A DNA stretch of 64,000 nucleotides from Verrucomicrobiia bacterium. GTDB taxonomy: Bacteria; Verrucomicrobiota; Verrucomicrobiia; Verrucomicrobiales; DEV007. Below, in pieces: positions 41,126 to 50,900 of the stretch (position 1 is its first letter; every line of letters starts with the position of its first letter). Where the stretch lies: NCBI GenBank assembly GCA_020439945.1, contig JAGRPB010000002.1:37988-101987 (forward strand), in the 5' to 3' direction. A model generated the notes under the pieces. That model was not told the DNA's origin and made no database searches. It worked only from the letters and a program-made list of their open reading frames with translations. The translations under genes and the position numbers were made by a program.

Positions 41126-42802
41126 ATGCTTCGCTCCCTCACTTTCTCGGCTCCGTTTTTCCTACTGCTGGCTGTTCTGGTCGATGTCTCGTCCGCCGAG
41201 GATACCCGTCCGAACATCCTCTACATCATGTCGGACGATCATGCGGCGCACGCCATCGGCGCCTATGGGAGCCGACTCGCCACGCTCGATCCGACGCCGA
41301 ACATCGACCGCCTCGCCAGGGAGGGCATCCTCTTTGAAAACGCCTTCTGCACCAACGCCATCTGCTCGCCGAGCCGGGCCTGCGTCATCACCGGTCAATA
41401 CGATCACACCAACGGCGCCTACGACTTGAGCGGCCGGATCGAGCCGGAACGCCAGTTCCTTCCCATCGAGATGAAGAAGGCCGGTTACCAGACGGCCATG
41501 ATCGGAAAGTGGCACCTCAAGGAGGAACCGGCCGCGTTCGATTTCTACACCGTCCTTCCCGGCCAGGGAAGCTACCACGATCCCGAGTTCCGGGTTCGGG
41601 GCGACAAAGGTTGGCCGAAGGACCTCATCTCGTTCGAAGGGAAACATTCCTCCGACGCCATCACGGATATCGCGCTCGACTGGTTCGAGAACGAACGCGA
41701 CCCGGAGAAGCCGTTTTTCCTGATGCATCACTACAAGGCGCCGCACGACTACTTCGAGCACGCCCATCGCTACGACAATTATCTCGCCGATGTCGACATT
41801 CCCCAGCCCGACAATCTCTGGCTGGAAAATCAGCCGAAGTTCGGATCGCTCGCCACCCGCGGCTACAACGACGAACTCGTGCCTCACATCGGCACCTCGA
41901 TCGGCGTTCGCAATCCTCGCCGTTCCTATGCCGACGACCTGCCGCGGATGTTTCCCCAGGATTTTCCGCCCGACTACGACCCGTCGAAGATGACGCCCGC
42001 CGAGATCAAGACAATGGCCTACAACGTCTACCTGCGGAAGTACCTGCGTTGCGTCAAGGGGATCGACGACAACCTCGGTCGACTCTTCGCCTACCTCGAG
42101 GAGAAGGGCCTGATGGACAACACCGTCATCATCTACACCGGCGATCAGGGGTTCATGCTGGGCGAGCACGACTATCAGGACAAACGCTGGATGTATGAGG
42201 AGGCGATGCGCATGCCGTTCCTGGTTCGCTACCCGAAGACCATCAAGGCCGGCACTCGGACCGACGCGATCGTCGAGAACGTGGATTATGCGCCGACCAT
42301 GCTCGACTTCGCCGGCGTGGAAACACCCGACTACATGCAGGGGCGCAGTTTCAAATCCATCTGCGAAACCGGGGCGGAGCCCGGAGGCTGGAAACAGGAA
42401 GCCTACTATCGCTACTGGATGCACATGGCCCATCACGACAATCCCGGCCACGTCGGCATCCGCACGAAGCAATACAAGCTGATCTTCTACTACGGCTGCG
42501 ACTACCAGGGCGGCTACCGGACTCCGCCGGCGTGGGAACTCTACGACCTGAAAAAGGATCCCAACGAGATCGTCAACCAATACGACAATCCCGAATACGC
42601 CGAGGTGGTGGCGGATTTGAAACCGCGTCTCGCGGCACTGCGGAAACGGGTCGGAGACACCGGCGAAGATTACCCCAAGGCCGAAGCGGTGATCCAGGAA
42701 TTCTGGGACTACGACGGCGAAGATCGCGCCAAGGCCATCGAGATTTCCAACCAGTTCCTGGAAGTTCGCAGAGCCGAGCTGGCGAAGCGAAAGAAGGGCT
42801 GA
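41126..42802 (+). CDS. Secreted sulfatase (formylglycine-dependent)
   Basis: 558 aa. Signal peptide LTFSAPFFLLLAVLVDVSSA, catalytic CSPSR (Cys80), metal ligands YIMSDDHAAHAIGAYG and YTGDQGFMLGEHD, and the IDDNLGRLFAYLEEKGL helix typical of iduronate/heparan-like sulfatases. It is the closest relative of 27338-28978. ATG 41126. The C-terminal 50 residues extend beyond the fold with Lys/Glu-rich helices. Works with the neighbouring arylsulfatase and phosphodiesterase genes, possibly on the same substrate (inference). Confidence 0.94.
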   Translation: MLRSLTFSAPFFLLLAVLVDVSSAEDTRPNILYIMSDDHAAHAIGAYGSRLATLDPTPNIDRLAREGILFENAFCTNAICSPSRACVITGQYDHTNGAYDLSGRIEPERQFLPIEMKKAGYQTAMIGKWHLKEEPAAFDFYTVLPGQGSYHDPEFRVRGDKGWPKDLISFEGKHSSDAITDIALDWFENERDPEKPFFLMHHYKAPHDYFEHAHRYDNYLADVDIPQPDNLWLENQPKFGSLATRGYNDELVPHIGTSIGVRNPRRSYADDLPRMFPQDFPPDYDPSKMTPAEIKTMAYNVYLRKYLRCVKGIDDNLGRLFAYLEEKGLMDNTVIIYTGDQGFMLGEHDYQDKRWMYEEAMRMPFLVRYPKTIKAGTRTDAIVENVDYAPTMLDFAGVETPDYMQGRSFKSICETGAEPGGWKQEAYYRYWMHMAHHDNPGHVGIRTKQYKLIFYYGCDYQGGYRTPPAWELYDLKKDPNEIVNQYDNPEYAEVVADLKPRLAALRKRVGDTGEDYPKAEAVIQEFWDYDGEDRAKAIEISNQFLEVRRAELAKRKKG

Positions 42803-42867
42803 AAAGCCATCGCCCGGCGCACGCGATCACTGCTTTGACATCGACTGTTAACGGCCGATTTTTCGGG

Positions 42868-43950
42868 ATGAACTTCCCCCGCCCGTTGCTTTTCGCCCTC
42901 GCCTGCCTGCCACTGATTGCGGCGCTTCACGCCCAGGAAACCGGCAAGCACGTCATCTTCATCAGCGCCGACGGCATGCGCCCGGACGCGGTTGACGCGC
43001 TCGGTCCCGAAAAGGCGCCCACCTTTTTCCGACTCCGCAAGGAGGGCGCGTGGACGAGCAACGCCCGCACCGACGTCGTCTACACCGTGACCCTGCCGAA
43101 TCACACCGCCATGATCACCAGTCGCGGCGTCACCGGACCCGAAGGTCACAGTTGGATCAAGAATTCCGATCCCCGGCTCGGAGAAAATCTACACAAGAAC
43201 CACAAGGGCTACCTCTCTTCCGTCTTCGCCGTCGCCCATGACAACGGCCTTTCCACCGCACTCTACGCCAGTAAATCGAAATTCTCGCTCTACGACATCA
43301 GCTACGATGACCACAACGGCGCCCCCGACACCACCGGCGAGGACAATGGTCGCGACAAGCTGGATCGCTATGTCATGGAGAGCGAGACCAACACCCTGGT
43401 CGATCGCCTGGTCGCGGATCTCGCTTCCGATCCCGCCGATTTCATCATGCTCCACCTGCGCGATCCAGACAGTGCCGGTCACGCCGAATCGTGGAACGTG
43501 ACCCCGGGCAGTCCCTACCTACAAGCCGTCGCCAGGGTCGATGAACTGGTTGGCCGAGTACTCGACGCGATCGAGAAAAACCCGAACCTGAAGGGAAACA
43601 CCTGGCTCATTCTCACCGCCGATCACGGTGGTCTCACCGGCGCCAAGGGACATGGTGAATCCGATGAAAAAGACAACTTCACGATTCCCTACTACGTCTG
43701 GGGCCCCGATGTTCCCGCGGGCAAGGATCTCTACGAGGTGTCGTCCTCGTCGCGTCTCGATCCCGGCGTCGCCAACCCGCCCTACACCACGCCGAAGCCG
43801 CCCATCCGCAACGGCGACTCCGGCAACCTGAGTCTCAGCCTGCTCGGTCTGCCGGCGATTCCGGGTTCGACCATCAACGCGCAGGAGGACTTGGTGGTGC
43901 GGGAAAAACACGAGGCCCCCATCCCGCCCGATCCCGCCGCGACGAAGTAA
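42868..43950 (+). CDS. Secreted NPP/alkaline-phosphatase-superfamily phosphodiesterase
   Basis: 360 aa. Signal peptide (LLFALACLPLIAALHAQ) then metal ligand Asp in ISADGMRPDA, Thr nucleophile in VYTVTLPNHTAMIT, LRDPDSAGH and TADHGGLTGAKGH supplying the remaining Asp/His ligands. The TLPNH motif separates it from sulfatases, which use Cys/Ser. It should cleave phosphodiesters or phosphate esters outside the cytoplasm. ATG 42868, 65 bp after the sulfatase; the upstream open frame is the shadow of that gene's end. Confidence 0.9.
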   Translation: MNFPRPLLFALACLPLIAALHAQETGKHVIFISADGMRPDAVDALGPEKAPTFFRLRKEGAWTSNARTDVVYTVTLPNHTAMITSRGVTGPEGHSWIKNSDPRLGENLHKNHKGYLSSVFAVAHDNGLSTALYASKSKFSLYDISYDDHNGAPDTTGEDNGRDKLDRYVMESETNTLVDRLVADLASDPADFIMLHLRDPDSAGHAESWNVTPGSPYLQAVARVDELVGRVLDAIEKNPNLKGNTWLILTADHGGLTGAKGHGESDEKDNFTIPYYVWGPDVPAGKDLYEVSSSSRLDPGVANPPYTTPKPPIRNGDSGNLSLSLLGLPAIPGSTINAQEDLVVREKHEAPIPPDPAATK

Positions 43951-43979
43951 CGGCTTCATTCCGCGCCGAAATCTCGGCA

Positions 43980-44020
43980 GACTCGCGCCATCGGGGGTGG
44001 CGAGATTCTTGGCGCGAGTC
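43980..44020. terminator. Hairpin between convergent genes
   Basis: Perfect 11-bp stem GACTCGCGCCA (43980-43990) / TGGCGCGAGTC (44010-44020), with a 19-nt loop, directly between a plus stop and a minus stop. It may stop transcription in both directions. No T run. Confidence 0.6.
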
Positions 44021-45553
44021 TCATTCCTTTTCCAAGGTCACCAGTTCCTCTCCCGGGTTCTCCGTCAGCACCAACCCGCGGAAGCGATATTCCTGCGGCT
44101 TCTCGTTCTTGTGCAGCTGCAGGCCGATGGGAGATTCCTGCAGCATCTTCGGTTCGTCGGTGAAATCGAACACCAGCTCGCCATTGTTCACGAATCGAAT
44201 CCGATTGCCCTTCACCAGGATTTCGATCCGGTTCCAGTCGCCCGTCCTTTCCGTCTGGGCGTGAAATCCGCCCTTCTGGTTCGGCGGCACGATCCGGTTG
44301 CGTCGATGCGCGTCCCACACGCCCCAGTCGTGACAGAACATCAGCAGCGGCCCTCGAAATCCGAAGGCATTGCCGCCCTCGTCCTCGATTCGTTCGCCCA
44401 GCGCGGCCACTGCGGAATGCATCGTGGAATGCGCGGGTGAGACCGTCTGCTTCACCTCCAGGAGCAGGCGAAAATCACGGTAGACGCCCCTGGTGAAAAG
44501 GTAGGTGCTCGATGGCACCGTGCCTTGATTCCGTCCCACGATGACCCCGTCCTCGACACTCCAGAACTTCGAGTCGCCGTCCCATCCCTTGAGATCCTGG
44601 CCGTTGAACAGGACATCTGGCTTTTCCCCTTCCGGAAGCGCCACCGTGGCGCGCGCGATTCCCAGGGGAAGCCCCGCTTTGACTCCCGGACGCAGGTGCC
44701 CGACATGGCTGACCCACGCGCTGTGCATCACCATTTGATCGGCGTGAATCGCCTGCAGCTTTTCCGCATCAAGCCGATCCACCGCTCCCGGATCGCGTCC
44801 GAGAGCGGAAAGGACGGCCTTGGCGAGCACGCGATGGCCCTCTTCGTTGAGATGCACCCCGTCGTTGGACAACGTGAAATCCGGATCCGTTTTCCGTTTT
44901 TCGGCCACATAGGTAAGCACCGGCGTGCGGGCATCGATCACACCCTCGACCCGGTCTTTCTGGGAAAGCACCCACTCGGAATACTTCGCCAGCACCTCCG
45001 TGTCGTAATTCTCGTAAATCTCCATCCACGAATAACTCTCCGCCCCGGGTCCTTTCACCTTGCCCTCGGCCCGCAACGGCTCAGGATCGAAGGGAGGCGG
45101 CGTGATCAGGACCAGAGGCGCTCCCGTCGCCTTCACCTTTTCGATGAGCTGGTTCATCCCTTTCTGATAAGCCGCAAAGCGATCCTCGGAAAACGGGTAG
45201 TAGATGCCGTCGTTCATCCCGTAGCAGGCGAAGACCACATCCGGTTTCACCTTTTCCAGCGCCCGGTCGAGACGTTCGTGGACGTTGGGCCTGGGAAAGG
45301 GATGAACCGGTTCCGAAAGGCCGGTGACGCCTTCGCTGGGAAGTCCGAGGTTGATCAGTTCGAAGCTGTCCGGATCGACGCCTTCCTCGAGCAGCACCGC
45401 TTCGATGTCCGACACGTAGTGACCGGCGTGGGTGATCGAATCGCCGAGAAACAGCACCGTCCCCTTGAGAGGCACGTCAATCGGATCGGCGAAAATCAGG
45501 GTCGTCGCCGAGGTCGACAGGAATAGGAAGAGAGCCAGAATTCGCGGGTTCAT
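44021..45553 (-). CDS. Secreted SGNH hydrolase fused to DUF1080 (3-keto-disaccharide hydrolase-like)
   Basis: 510 aa. Signal peptide ALFLFLSTSATTLIFA. The SGNH domain keeps all catalytic blocks: FLGDSITHAG, LGLPSEGV, YGMNDG and DGVHLNEEGH. From about residue 330 a DUF1080 jelly roll begins (DVLFNGQDLKGWDGDSKFW) and ends RFRGLVLTENPGEE. DUF1080 domains bind glycans or cleave 3-keto-glycosides; SGNH domains are often carbohydrate esterases. The pair suggests deacylation plus binding or cleavage of a polysaccharide. ATG 45553 was selected as the signal-peptide start. Confidence 0.92.
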   Translation of the reverse strand: MNPRILALFLFLSTSATTLIFADPIDVPLKGTVLFLGDSITHAGHYVSDIEAVLLEEGVDPDSFELINLGLPSEGVTGLSEPVHPFPRPNVHERLDRALEKVKPDVVFACYGMNDGIYYPFSEDRFAAYQKGMNQLIEKVKATGAPLVLITPPPFDPEPLRAEGKVKGPGAESYSWMEIYENYDTEVLAKYSEWVLSQKDRVEGVIDARTPVLTYVAEKRKTDPDFTLSNDGVHLNEEGHRVLAKAVLSALGRDPGAVDRLDAEKLQAIHADQMVMHSAWVSHVGHLRPGVKAGLPLGIARATVALPEGEKPDVLFNGQDLKGWDGDSKFWSVEDGVIVGRNQGTVPSSTYLFTRGVYRDFRLLLEVKQTVSPAHSTMHSAVAALGERIEDEGGNAFGFRGPLLMFCHDWGVWDAHRRNRIVPPNQKGGFHAQTERTGDWNRIEILVKGNRIRFVNNGELVFDFTDEPKMLQESPIGLQLHKNEKPQEYRFRGLVLTENPGEELVTLEKE

Positions 45554-45666
45554 GTCACTATCGTCCGGGGAATCCCGTGGTGAGAAAAGCGAAATCCCCG
45601 GCGCGATCGAGCGCACCGCGGCCTTGACCTTTTCCAGAGCGCAAGCGTTGCTGCGAAGCCTCCTCC

Positions 45667-46254
45667 ATGAACTCCGATCCCGTCCCTCCCACACCCGCGG
45701 CCTGGCGCCCGATCGCCGCCCTGGTACTCGGGATGCTCGGTTTCGCGGCGGCCGTGGCGACGCTCTACGCCACCCCGATCGAGGGCGTCACCGATCTCGG
45801 CTGCGGCGTGCGGGTGCTGGACTGCAGCGGCGTTCTCGGCAGTCACTGGGGCAAGATCGCGGGCATTCCCCTCGGCATTTTCGGCGGCGCCTACTTCGGC
45901 TCCTGGATCGTGGCGATCGGCAGTTGGTGGCGCTCCCGGGACTCGGCTCTGCTTTCGATCGCCACCTGGATCATGAGTTTCGGCGCAATCGTCTCGATAA
46001 CCTTGCTGTCCCTCCTGCTTTTCGTCATCGAAGGCAATTGCCTGTTTTGCCTGATCACCCATGCGACCAACCTCGGCGCCGCGATCCTGCTCTGGCCGTT
46101 TCGCCGCTGGCAGCTCTCCTCGCTGAAAGCGATCGCCATTCGCGGATCGCTCCTCCTCCTCATGTCCCTGCTGTTCGCGCTCGGCTTGTTCCAGCTCTAC
46201 CAGGCCCGGGTCGAACGCGCCGAGGCAAAGGCGCGCCAGGAAACGATCTGGTGA
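45667..46254 (+). CDS. Vitamin K epoxide reductase (VKOR)-family membrane protein
   Basis: 195 aa with four to five TM helices. Cys46 and Cys53 form the loop pair (LGCGVRVLDCSGVLGSHWGK) and CLFC (Cys125, Cys128) the quinone-side pair; GIPLGIFGGAYF is the family's typical turn. Bacterial VKOR reoxidises a DsbA- or Trx-like partner, driving disulfide formation in the periplasm using quinone. A thioredoxin-like gene follows at 46389. Start ATG 45667. Confidence 0.9.
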   Translation: MNSDPVPPTPAAWRPIAALVLGMLGFAAAVATLYATPIEGVTDLGCGVRVLDCSGVLGSHWGKIAGIPLGIFGGAYFGSWIVAIGSWWRSRDSALLSIATWIMSFGAIVSITLLSLLLFVIEGNCLFCLITHATNLGAAILLWPFRRWQLSSLKAIAIRGSLLLLMSLLFALGLFQLYQARVERAEAKARQETIW

Positions 46255-46257
46255 TCG

Positions 46258-46320
46258 GGAGGGGCGACCCTCCTGTCGCCCTCATGATCGGGAAACGGGC
46301 GACAGGATTGTCGCCCCTCC
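46258..46320. repeat. Nested palindromic repeat
   Basis: Left arm 46258-46281 and right arm 46297-46320 are near-perfect complements; each also contains its own palindrome (GGGCGAC...GTCGCCC). Spacer 15 nt. It sits within an apparent operon, just after the VKOR stop. Confidence 0.8.
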
Positions 46321-46388
46321 TTTCTCCCTTGCCAACGGGGACGGCCTTCGGAAGATTTACCGGACTCGTCACCCCTCCTGCCTCTCCC

Positions 46389-46832
46389 ATGCTCGCTTTC
46401 CGCCCGCTGATCATCTCGATTGCATCCGCTCTCTGCCTGCCGACTGCTGTCAGGGCAGAACCAAGCTCCGCGCCCACCTTTGCCGCCGCCCAGGCAAAGG
46501 CGAAGTCCGAACAGCGTCTGCTCTTTCTCCTTTTCAAGTCCTCGGATTGCAAGCACTGCCGGAAGTTCGATGAAAACGTCTTCTCGACTCCGGTATTCCA
46601 GGATTTCGCCCGCCAGCACCTGTCGCTGATGGTCTACGATGTCGATGCCTATGCCGCCCTTTCGGAAGACGAGAGAGAACTCGCTCTGAGCCTGGAGGAA
46701 AAATACGACGTCGACAAGATGCCGGCCATCGTCGTCTACGCTCCTGACGGGAAAGAATTGCTGAGAACCCAAGGCTATCGCGGCACGGAAGCGGAAAAGA
46801 TCGTGGCGCAGCTGAAAACGATGCTGCCCTGA
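46389..46832 (+). CDS. Periplasmic thioredoxin-like protein
   Basis: 147 aa. Signal peptide (LIISIASALCLPTAVRA), Trx fold with CKHC active site (Cys54, Cys57) in FKSSDCKHCRKFDENVF, cis-Pro region DKMPAIVVY, and a C-terminal helix. Related to DsbD-gamma/thioredoxin_7 proteins that exchange disulfides outside the cytoplasm. Located 134 bp after the VKOR gene. ATG 46389 begins the signal peptide; the upstream continuation of the frame passes through repeats and the VKOR gene. Confidence 0.88.
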   Translation: MLAFRPLIISIASALCLPTAVRAEPSSAPTFAAAQAKAKSEQRLLFLLFKSSDCKHCRKFDENVFSTPVFQDFARQHLSLMVYDVDAYAALSEDERELALSLEEKYDVDKMPAIVVYAPDGKELLRTQGYRGTEAEKIVAQLKTMLP

Positions 46833-46841
46833 GATGATGCC

Positions 46842-47042
46842 ATGGGCGATTGGCTGGATTCCCTCCTGCGTTTTTTCTCGGTCCTTCGGGATGCCGATTC
46901 CGAACTTCGCGACAACAGCCTCGTGGGAGAAACTCCGTTCGAGCGGAGATCGAGAAAAACTTTCGGATGCCTGGTCGGGGCGTTTACCGTTCTCCTGATC
47001 CTCCTGGGAATCGCCTGGGCCGCGTTCGTCAAATGGGGCTGA
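46842..47042 (+). CDS. Small single-pass membrane protein
   Basis: 66 aa. Amphipathic start (MGDWLDSLLRFFSVLRDADS), a basic stretch (FERRSRK) and a TM helix (LVGAFTVLLILLGIAWAAF) near the C-terminus. It begins 9 nt after the thioredoxin-like stop, so is probably in the same operon. No family recognised. Confidence 0.6.
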   Translation: MGDWLDSLLRFFSVLRDADSELRDNSLVGETPFERRSRKTFGCLVGAFTVLLILLGIAWAAFVKWG

Positions 47043-47045
47043 CTG

Positions 47046-47076
47046 AACAGGGTCAAGTCAGCCATCCTACCCTGTT
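47046..47076. repeat. AACAGGG-family hairpin
   Basis: AACAGGGT (47046-47053) pairs with ACCCTGTT (47069-47076), followed by a short T run. It may terminate the upstream operon. Same family as 29083-29113. Confidence 0.65.
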
Positions 47077-47083
47077 TACTCAA

Positions 47084-47137
47084 CTCCTATTCCTATTCTT
47101 CGTCTTCTTCTTATTCCGAAGGGAATAGGAATAGGAG
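47084..47137. repeat. Palindromic repeat, same element as in mfd
   Basis: CTCCTATTCCTATTC (47084-47098) pairs with GAATAGGAATAGGAG (47123-47137) around a 24-nt loop. Bases 47084-47117 match 2182-2215 at 32 of 34 positions. Here the element lies between two convergent genes. Confidence 0.8.
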
Positions 47138-47140
47138 GAT

Positions 47141-47899
47141 CTAGCGGCGATTGCCCTTTCGATACTGCAGCGGGGTCACCCCCATGTGACGCCGGAAATG
47201 CTGGGTGAAGGAACTCTGGTCGTAAAATCCCAACTCCACCGCGATCTCGGCGATCGCCGACTCCGACGTCCGCAAGGCCTCGCAAGCTGCCTGCACGCGG
47301 GTCTTCACCAGGAAATCACGCGGGCTCGTTCCGAAGGCTTCGCGAAAGCGGCGGTTGAACTGCCGCAGGGACATCCCGGCGATCCGTGACAATTCGGTCA
47401 CGGCGACGGGTTCGCGAAAATGCTCCCGCAGCCAGGTAACGGCCCGGTCGAGTTGCACGTGCGGCGTCATCGCCGCGCGCCGCCGCTCGTAACTCTGCAC
47501 GGTGCCCATCACCCCGATGACTTCGCCTCCGTTGCCGAACACGGGAAATTTGTTGGTGAAATACCAGTCGGGCAGCCCCTGGCGATTGAAGAAGAGTTCG
47601 ATGATCCGCAGCTTCGCCCGGCCGCTCTCCATGACCTCGGCATCGTCATGACGAAAATGCTCGGCAAGATGTGGCGGGAACAGATCGAAATCTGTTTTTC
47701 CCACCAGGTCACTCTCCGATCGACAACCCAGGCGTTCCCAGAAGTTCCGATTGCCCGCCACCAATCGAAAGGCCCGGTCTTTGACAAAGAAAGCCACCTC
47801 CGGCAGGTGATCGAGCAGCGCCCCGATCTGCGTCGCCGGCGACATGGCCTGGAAAAACGTCGCTCGGAGGTCTTCGGGGCTGAGGGTTTCGGTCTTCAT
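47141..47899 (-). CDS. AraC-family regulator with N-terminal PAS domain
   Basis: 252 aa. PAS-like domain at about 28-138 (LPEVAFFVKDRAFRLVAGN, GKTDFDLFPPHLAEHFRHDD, FTNKFPVFGNGGEVIGVMG) followed by two HTH motifs of AraC type (VTELSRIAGMSLRQFNRRFR; IAEIAVELGFYDQSSFTQHF). No transmembrane segment, so the PAS domain senses a cytoplasmic signal. It is divergent from the large ThuA/propeller gene 98 bp away, its most likely target. Start ATG 47899. Confidence 0.92.
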   Translation of the reverse strand: MKTETLSPEDLRATFFQAMSPATQIGALLDHLPEVAFFVKDRAFRLVAGNRNFWERLGCRSESDLVGKTDFDLFPPHLAEHFRHDDAEVMESGRAKLRIIELFFNRQGLPDWYFTNKFPVFGNGGEVIGVMGTVQSYERRRAAMTPHVQLDRAVTWLREHFREPVAVTELSRIAGMSLRQFNRRFREAFGTSPRDFLVKTRVQAACEALRTSESAIAEIAVELGFYDQSSFTQHFRRHMGVTPLQYRKGNRR

Positions 47900-47997
47900 G
47901 CTCGTGGCCGATTCGTCATAAATTTAGTCGCGTTCCCGCAAGACGGCATTTCCCCGGATCGCGTATTTTGTTACGGTCGAAATCCCCCACTGCCCCC

Positions 47998-50900
47998 ATG
48001 AAAACCTCCCACATCGGCTTCATTTTCGGAGCCGTCATCGCCTTCACCTGCCTCGCCGCGGAAGCCCGGCCGGACTCCGGACCGATCCGCGTGCTTTTTG
48101 TCGGTCACGACGTTGAACACCACAACAGCAACGCCTACTACCCGATGCTGGCCCAGGCGCTGGGGCGCGACGCCATCTACTTCGACTACGTCACCACCAC
48201 CGTCGCCGCTTTCGGCGATGCGGATTACCTCGACCACTTCGACGCCGTCCTGCTCTACGCCAATCACCAGGAAATCGATCCGACCCACTGGCAGAACCTG
48301 AAGACCTTCATCGAGAACGGCGGTGGTTTCGTCCCGATCCACTGCGCTAGTTGGTGTTTTCAAAACATCCCGGAATTCGATCAGGTCGTCGGCGGTCGCT
48401 TCGCCCATCACCAGACCGGCGTCTTCCGCCCGAAGACGATCGCACCCGATCATGCCGCCATCCAGAACGTGCCCGAGTTCGAGGCCTGGGACGAGACCTA
48501 CGTTCACGAGCGCCACAATCCCGAGGGACGTACCGTGCTCCAGGTGCGCGAGGTGGCCGAAAACGATAACATCACGGAACCCGAACCGTGGACCTGGGTT
48601 CGGGAGCAGGGCCAGGGTCGCGTTTTCTACACCGCCTCCGGTCACGACGAACGGGTCTGGAATCTGCCCGCATTCCAGCAACTCCTGAAGCGCGGCATTC
48701 TCTGGGCGGTCGGCGACACCCGGCGCTCGAGTTACGAAAAGTTCCTCTCCGATCGCCCGCCGCTGAAATACGAGAAGCGGGACAACATTCCCAACTACGA
48801 GAAGCGGCCGGAGCCCCTGCCGTGGCAATTTCCCCTCTCGCCGGAGGATTCACTGAAATACACCCAGGCACCGGTCGAATTCCGGATCGAGCTTTTCGCC
48901 GCCGAACCCGACATCGTCAACCCCATCGGTCTGGCCTGGGACGAGCGCGGTCGCCTCTGGGTCGCGGAGACGGTCGACTATCCCAACGAGGTTCGTGAGG
49001 CAGGCGGCAACGACACCATCAAGATCCTCGAGGACACCGACGGTGACGGGCGTTGCGACAAGGTCACGGTTTTCGCCGACGGGCTCAACATTCCCACCTC
49101 CCTCACCTTCTGGAACGGCGGTCTCATCGTCGCCCAGGCGCCGGATTTTCTGTTTCTCAAGGACGAGGACGGTGACGACAAGGCCGACGTCAAAACCACG
49201 CTCTTCACCGGTTGGGGCACCCGCGACACCCACGCCGGTCCGTCGAATCTCCGCTACGGGTTCGACAACTGGATCTACGGCGCGGTCGGCTACTCGGCCT
49301 TCGACGGCGAACTCGGCGGAAGACAGCACCGCTTCGGTTCCGGTCTCTACCGTTTCCGGCCTGACGGCTCGGCGATCGAGTTTCTCCACCAGTTTAACAA
49401 CAACACGTGGGGCCTCGGTTTCAATGCGGCCGGTGATGTCTTCGGTTCCACCGCCAACAACAACCCGAGTTTTTTCGGGGCGGTGCCGGCGAGCATCTAC
49501 GGTGACGAGGGCAAGGGAATGAGCGCGAAGATGATCGCCGACTCTCCGAATTTCCATCCCATCACCCCGAACATCCGCCAGGTCGATGCCTTCGGCGCCT
49601 ACACCGCGGGCGCCGGTCACGCCCTCGCCACCTCGGCCAACTTTCCCGAATGGTATCGTGACCAGGTGGCCTTCGTCGGCGGACCGACCGGGGATCTCCT
49701 GGGCCGGTTCCGCATTGAGAAAGACGGCTCCGGCTATCGGGCCAGGAACGCCTTCAGCTTTCTCGCCAGCGCCGACGAGTGGTTTTCTCCCGTCGCCGCC
49801 GAGATCGGGCCCGACGGGAATCTCTGGGTGGCGGACTGGTACAATTTCATCATCCAGCACAACCCCACGCCGAATTCCGAACGCGGCGGCTACGAGGGAG
49901 TCACCGGAAAAGGCAACGCCCACGAGAATCCCAATCGCGATCGCCAGCACGGGCGAATCTACCGAGTGATCTGGGAAAAGGCGCAACCGTCGAAGATCGA
50001 CTCGTTGGCCGGCGCCTCGGACGACGAACTCGTCGCGGCTCTTGGCGACAGCAATCTCTTCTGGCGCCAGACCGCCCAGCGCCTCCTTGTTGAAAACAAA
50101 AAAAGGGGCGCCGCGCCCTCCTTGCGGCAAACGGTGAAAACCGGAAAGACGCCCGCCGCCATCCACGCGCTCTGGGCGTTGGAGGGACTCGGTGAACTCG
50201 ATCGCGACACCCACCAGTTCGCGCTCCTCGGCGAGGACACCGACCTCAAGCGCAACGCCATCCGCGCCCTCGGAAACGACGAGGCCGCCATTCAGTTGTT
50301 CTTCGACACTGCGGTGGTCACCGATCGCGATCCCGCCGTCCGGCTGGCGGCTTTCACCAAGCTGGCGCTTTTTCCCGAGAACGAGGCCGTCAAACAGGCG
50401 GCCGAGCAGTTGATGAAGTCGCCGGAGAACCGCGACGACGAGTGGCTGGCGCTTGCGCTCAAGGCCGCCGGCGCGAAACAGGGCGCCCAGGGTCCGGCCA
50501 AACTGGGACCGAACCTGTTGAAGAACGCGTCGTTCGAAGAACTCACCGACGCCGGCCAGCCAACGCATTGGGAAGTGCGCACCTATCGCGGCACCGCCCG
50601 TCACCTGATCGACGAGGAATTTGCCCACAGCGGAAAACGCAGCGTTCTCATCGGCTCGGGGAACGGGGCCGATACCAGTTGGTTCACCAAGGTCAAGGTG
50701 ACCCCGCACACTGACTACCGACTCAGCGGCTGGATCAAAACGCAGGGCATCAACGGCGCACGCGGCGCGCAGATGAACGTCCACGAGATCCAGGGAGCCA
50801 ATTCAGCGCGTACCGAAGGCCTCCAGAAAAAGAACGACTGGACCGAGATGAGTGTCGAGTTCAACACCGCCGACCGCGACACCATCAGCATCAACCTGCT

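Noticed and set aside
48850-50784. Long minus-strand open frame (644 codons) antisense to the heme-propeller gene
   Set aside because: Its translation is low-complexity Val/Gly/Arg/Asp-rich with no domain; it mirrors the codon bias of the real gene on the other strand.
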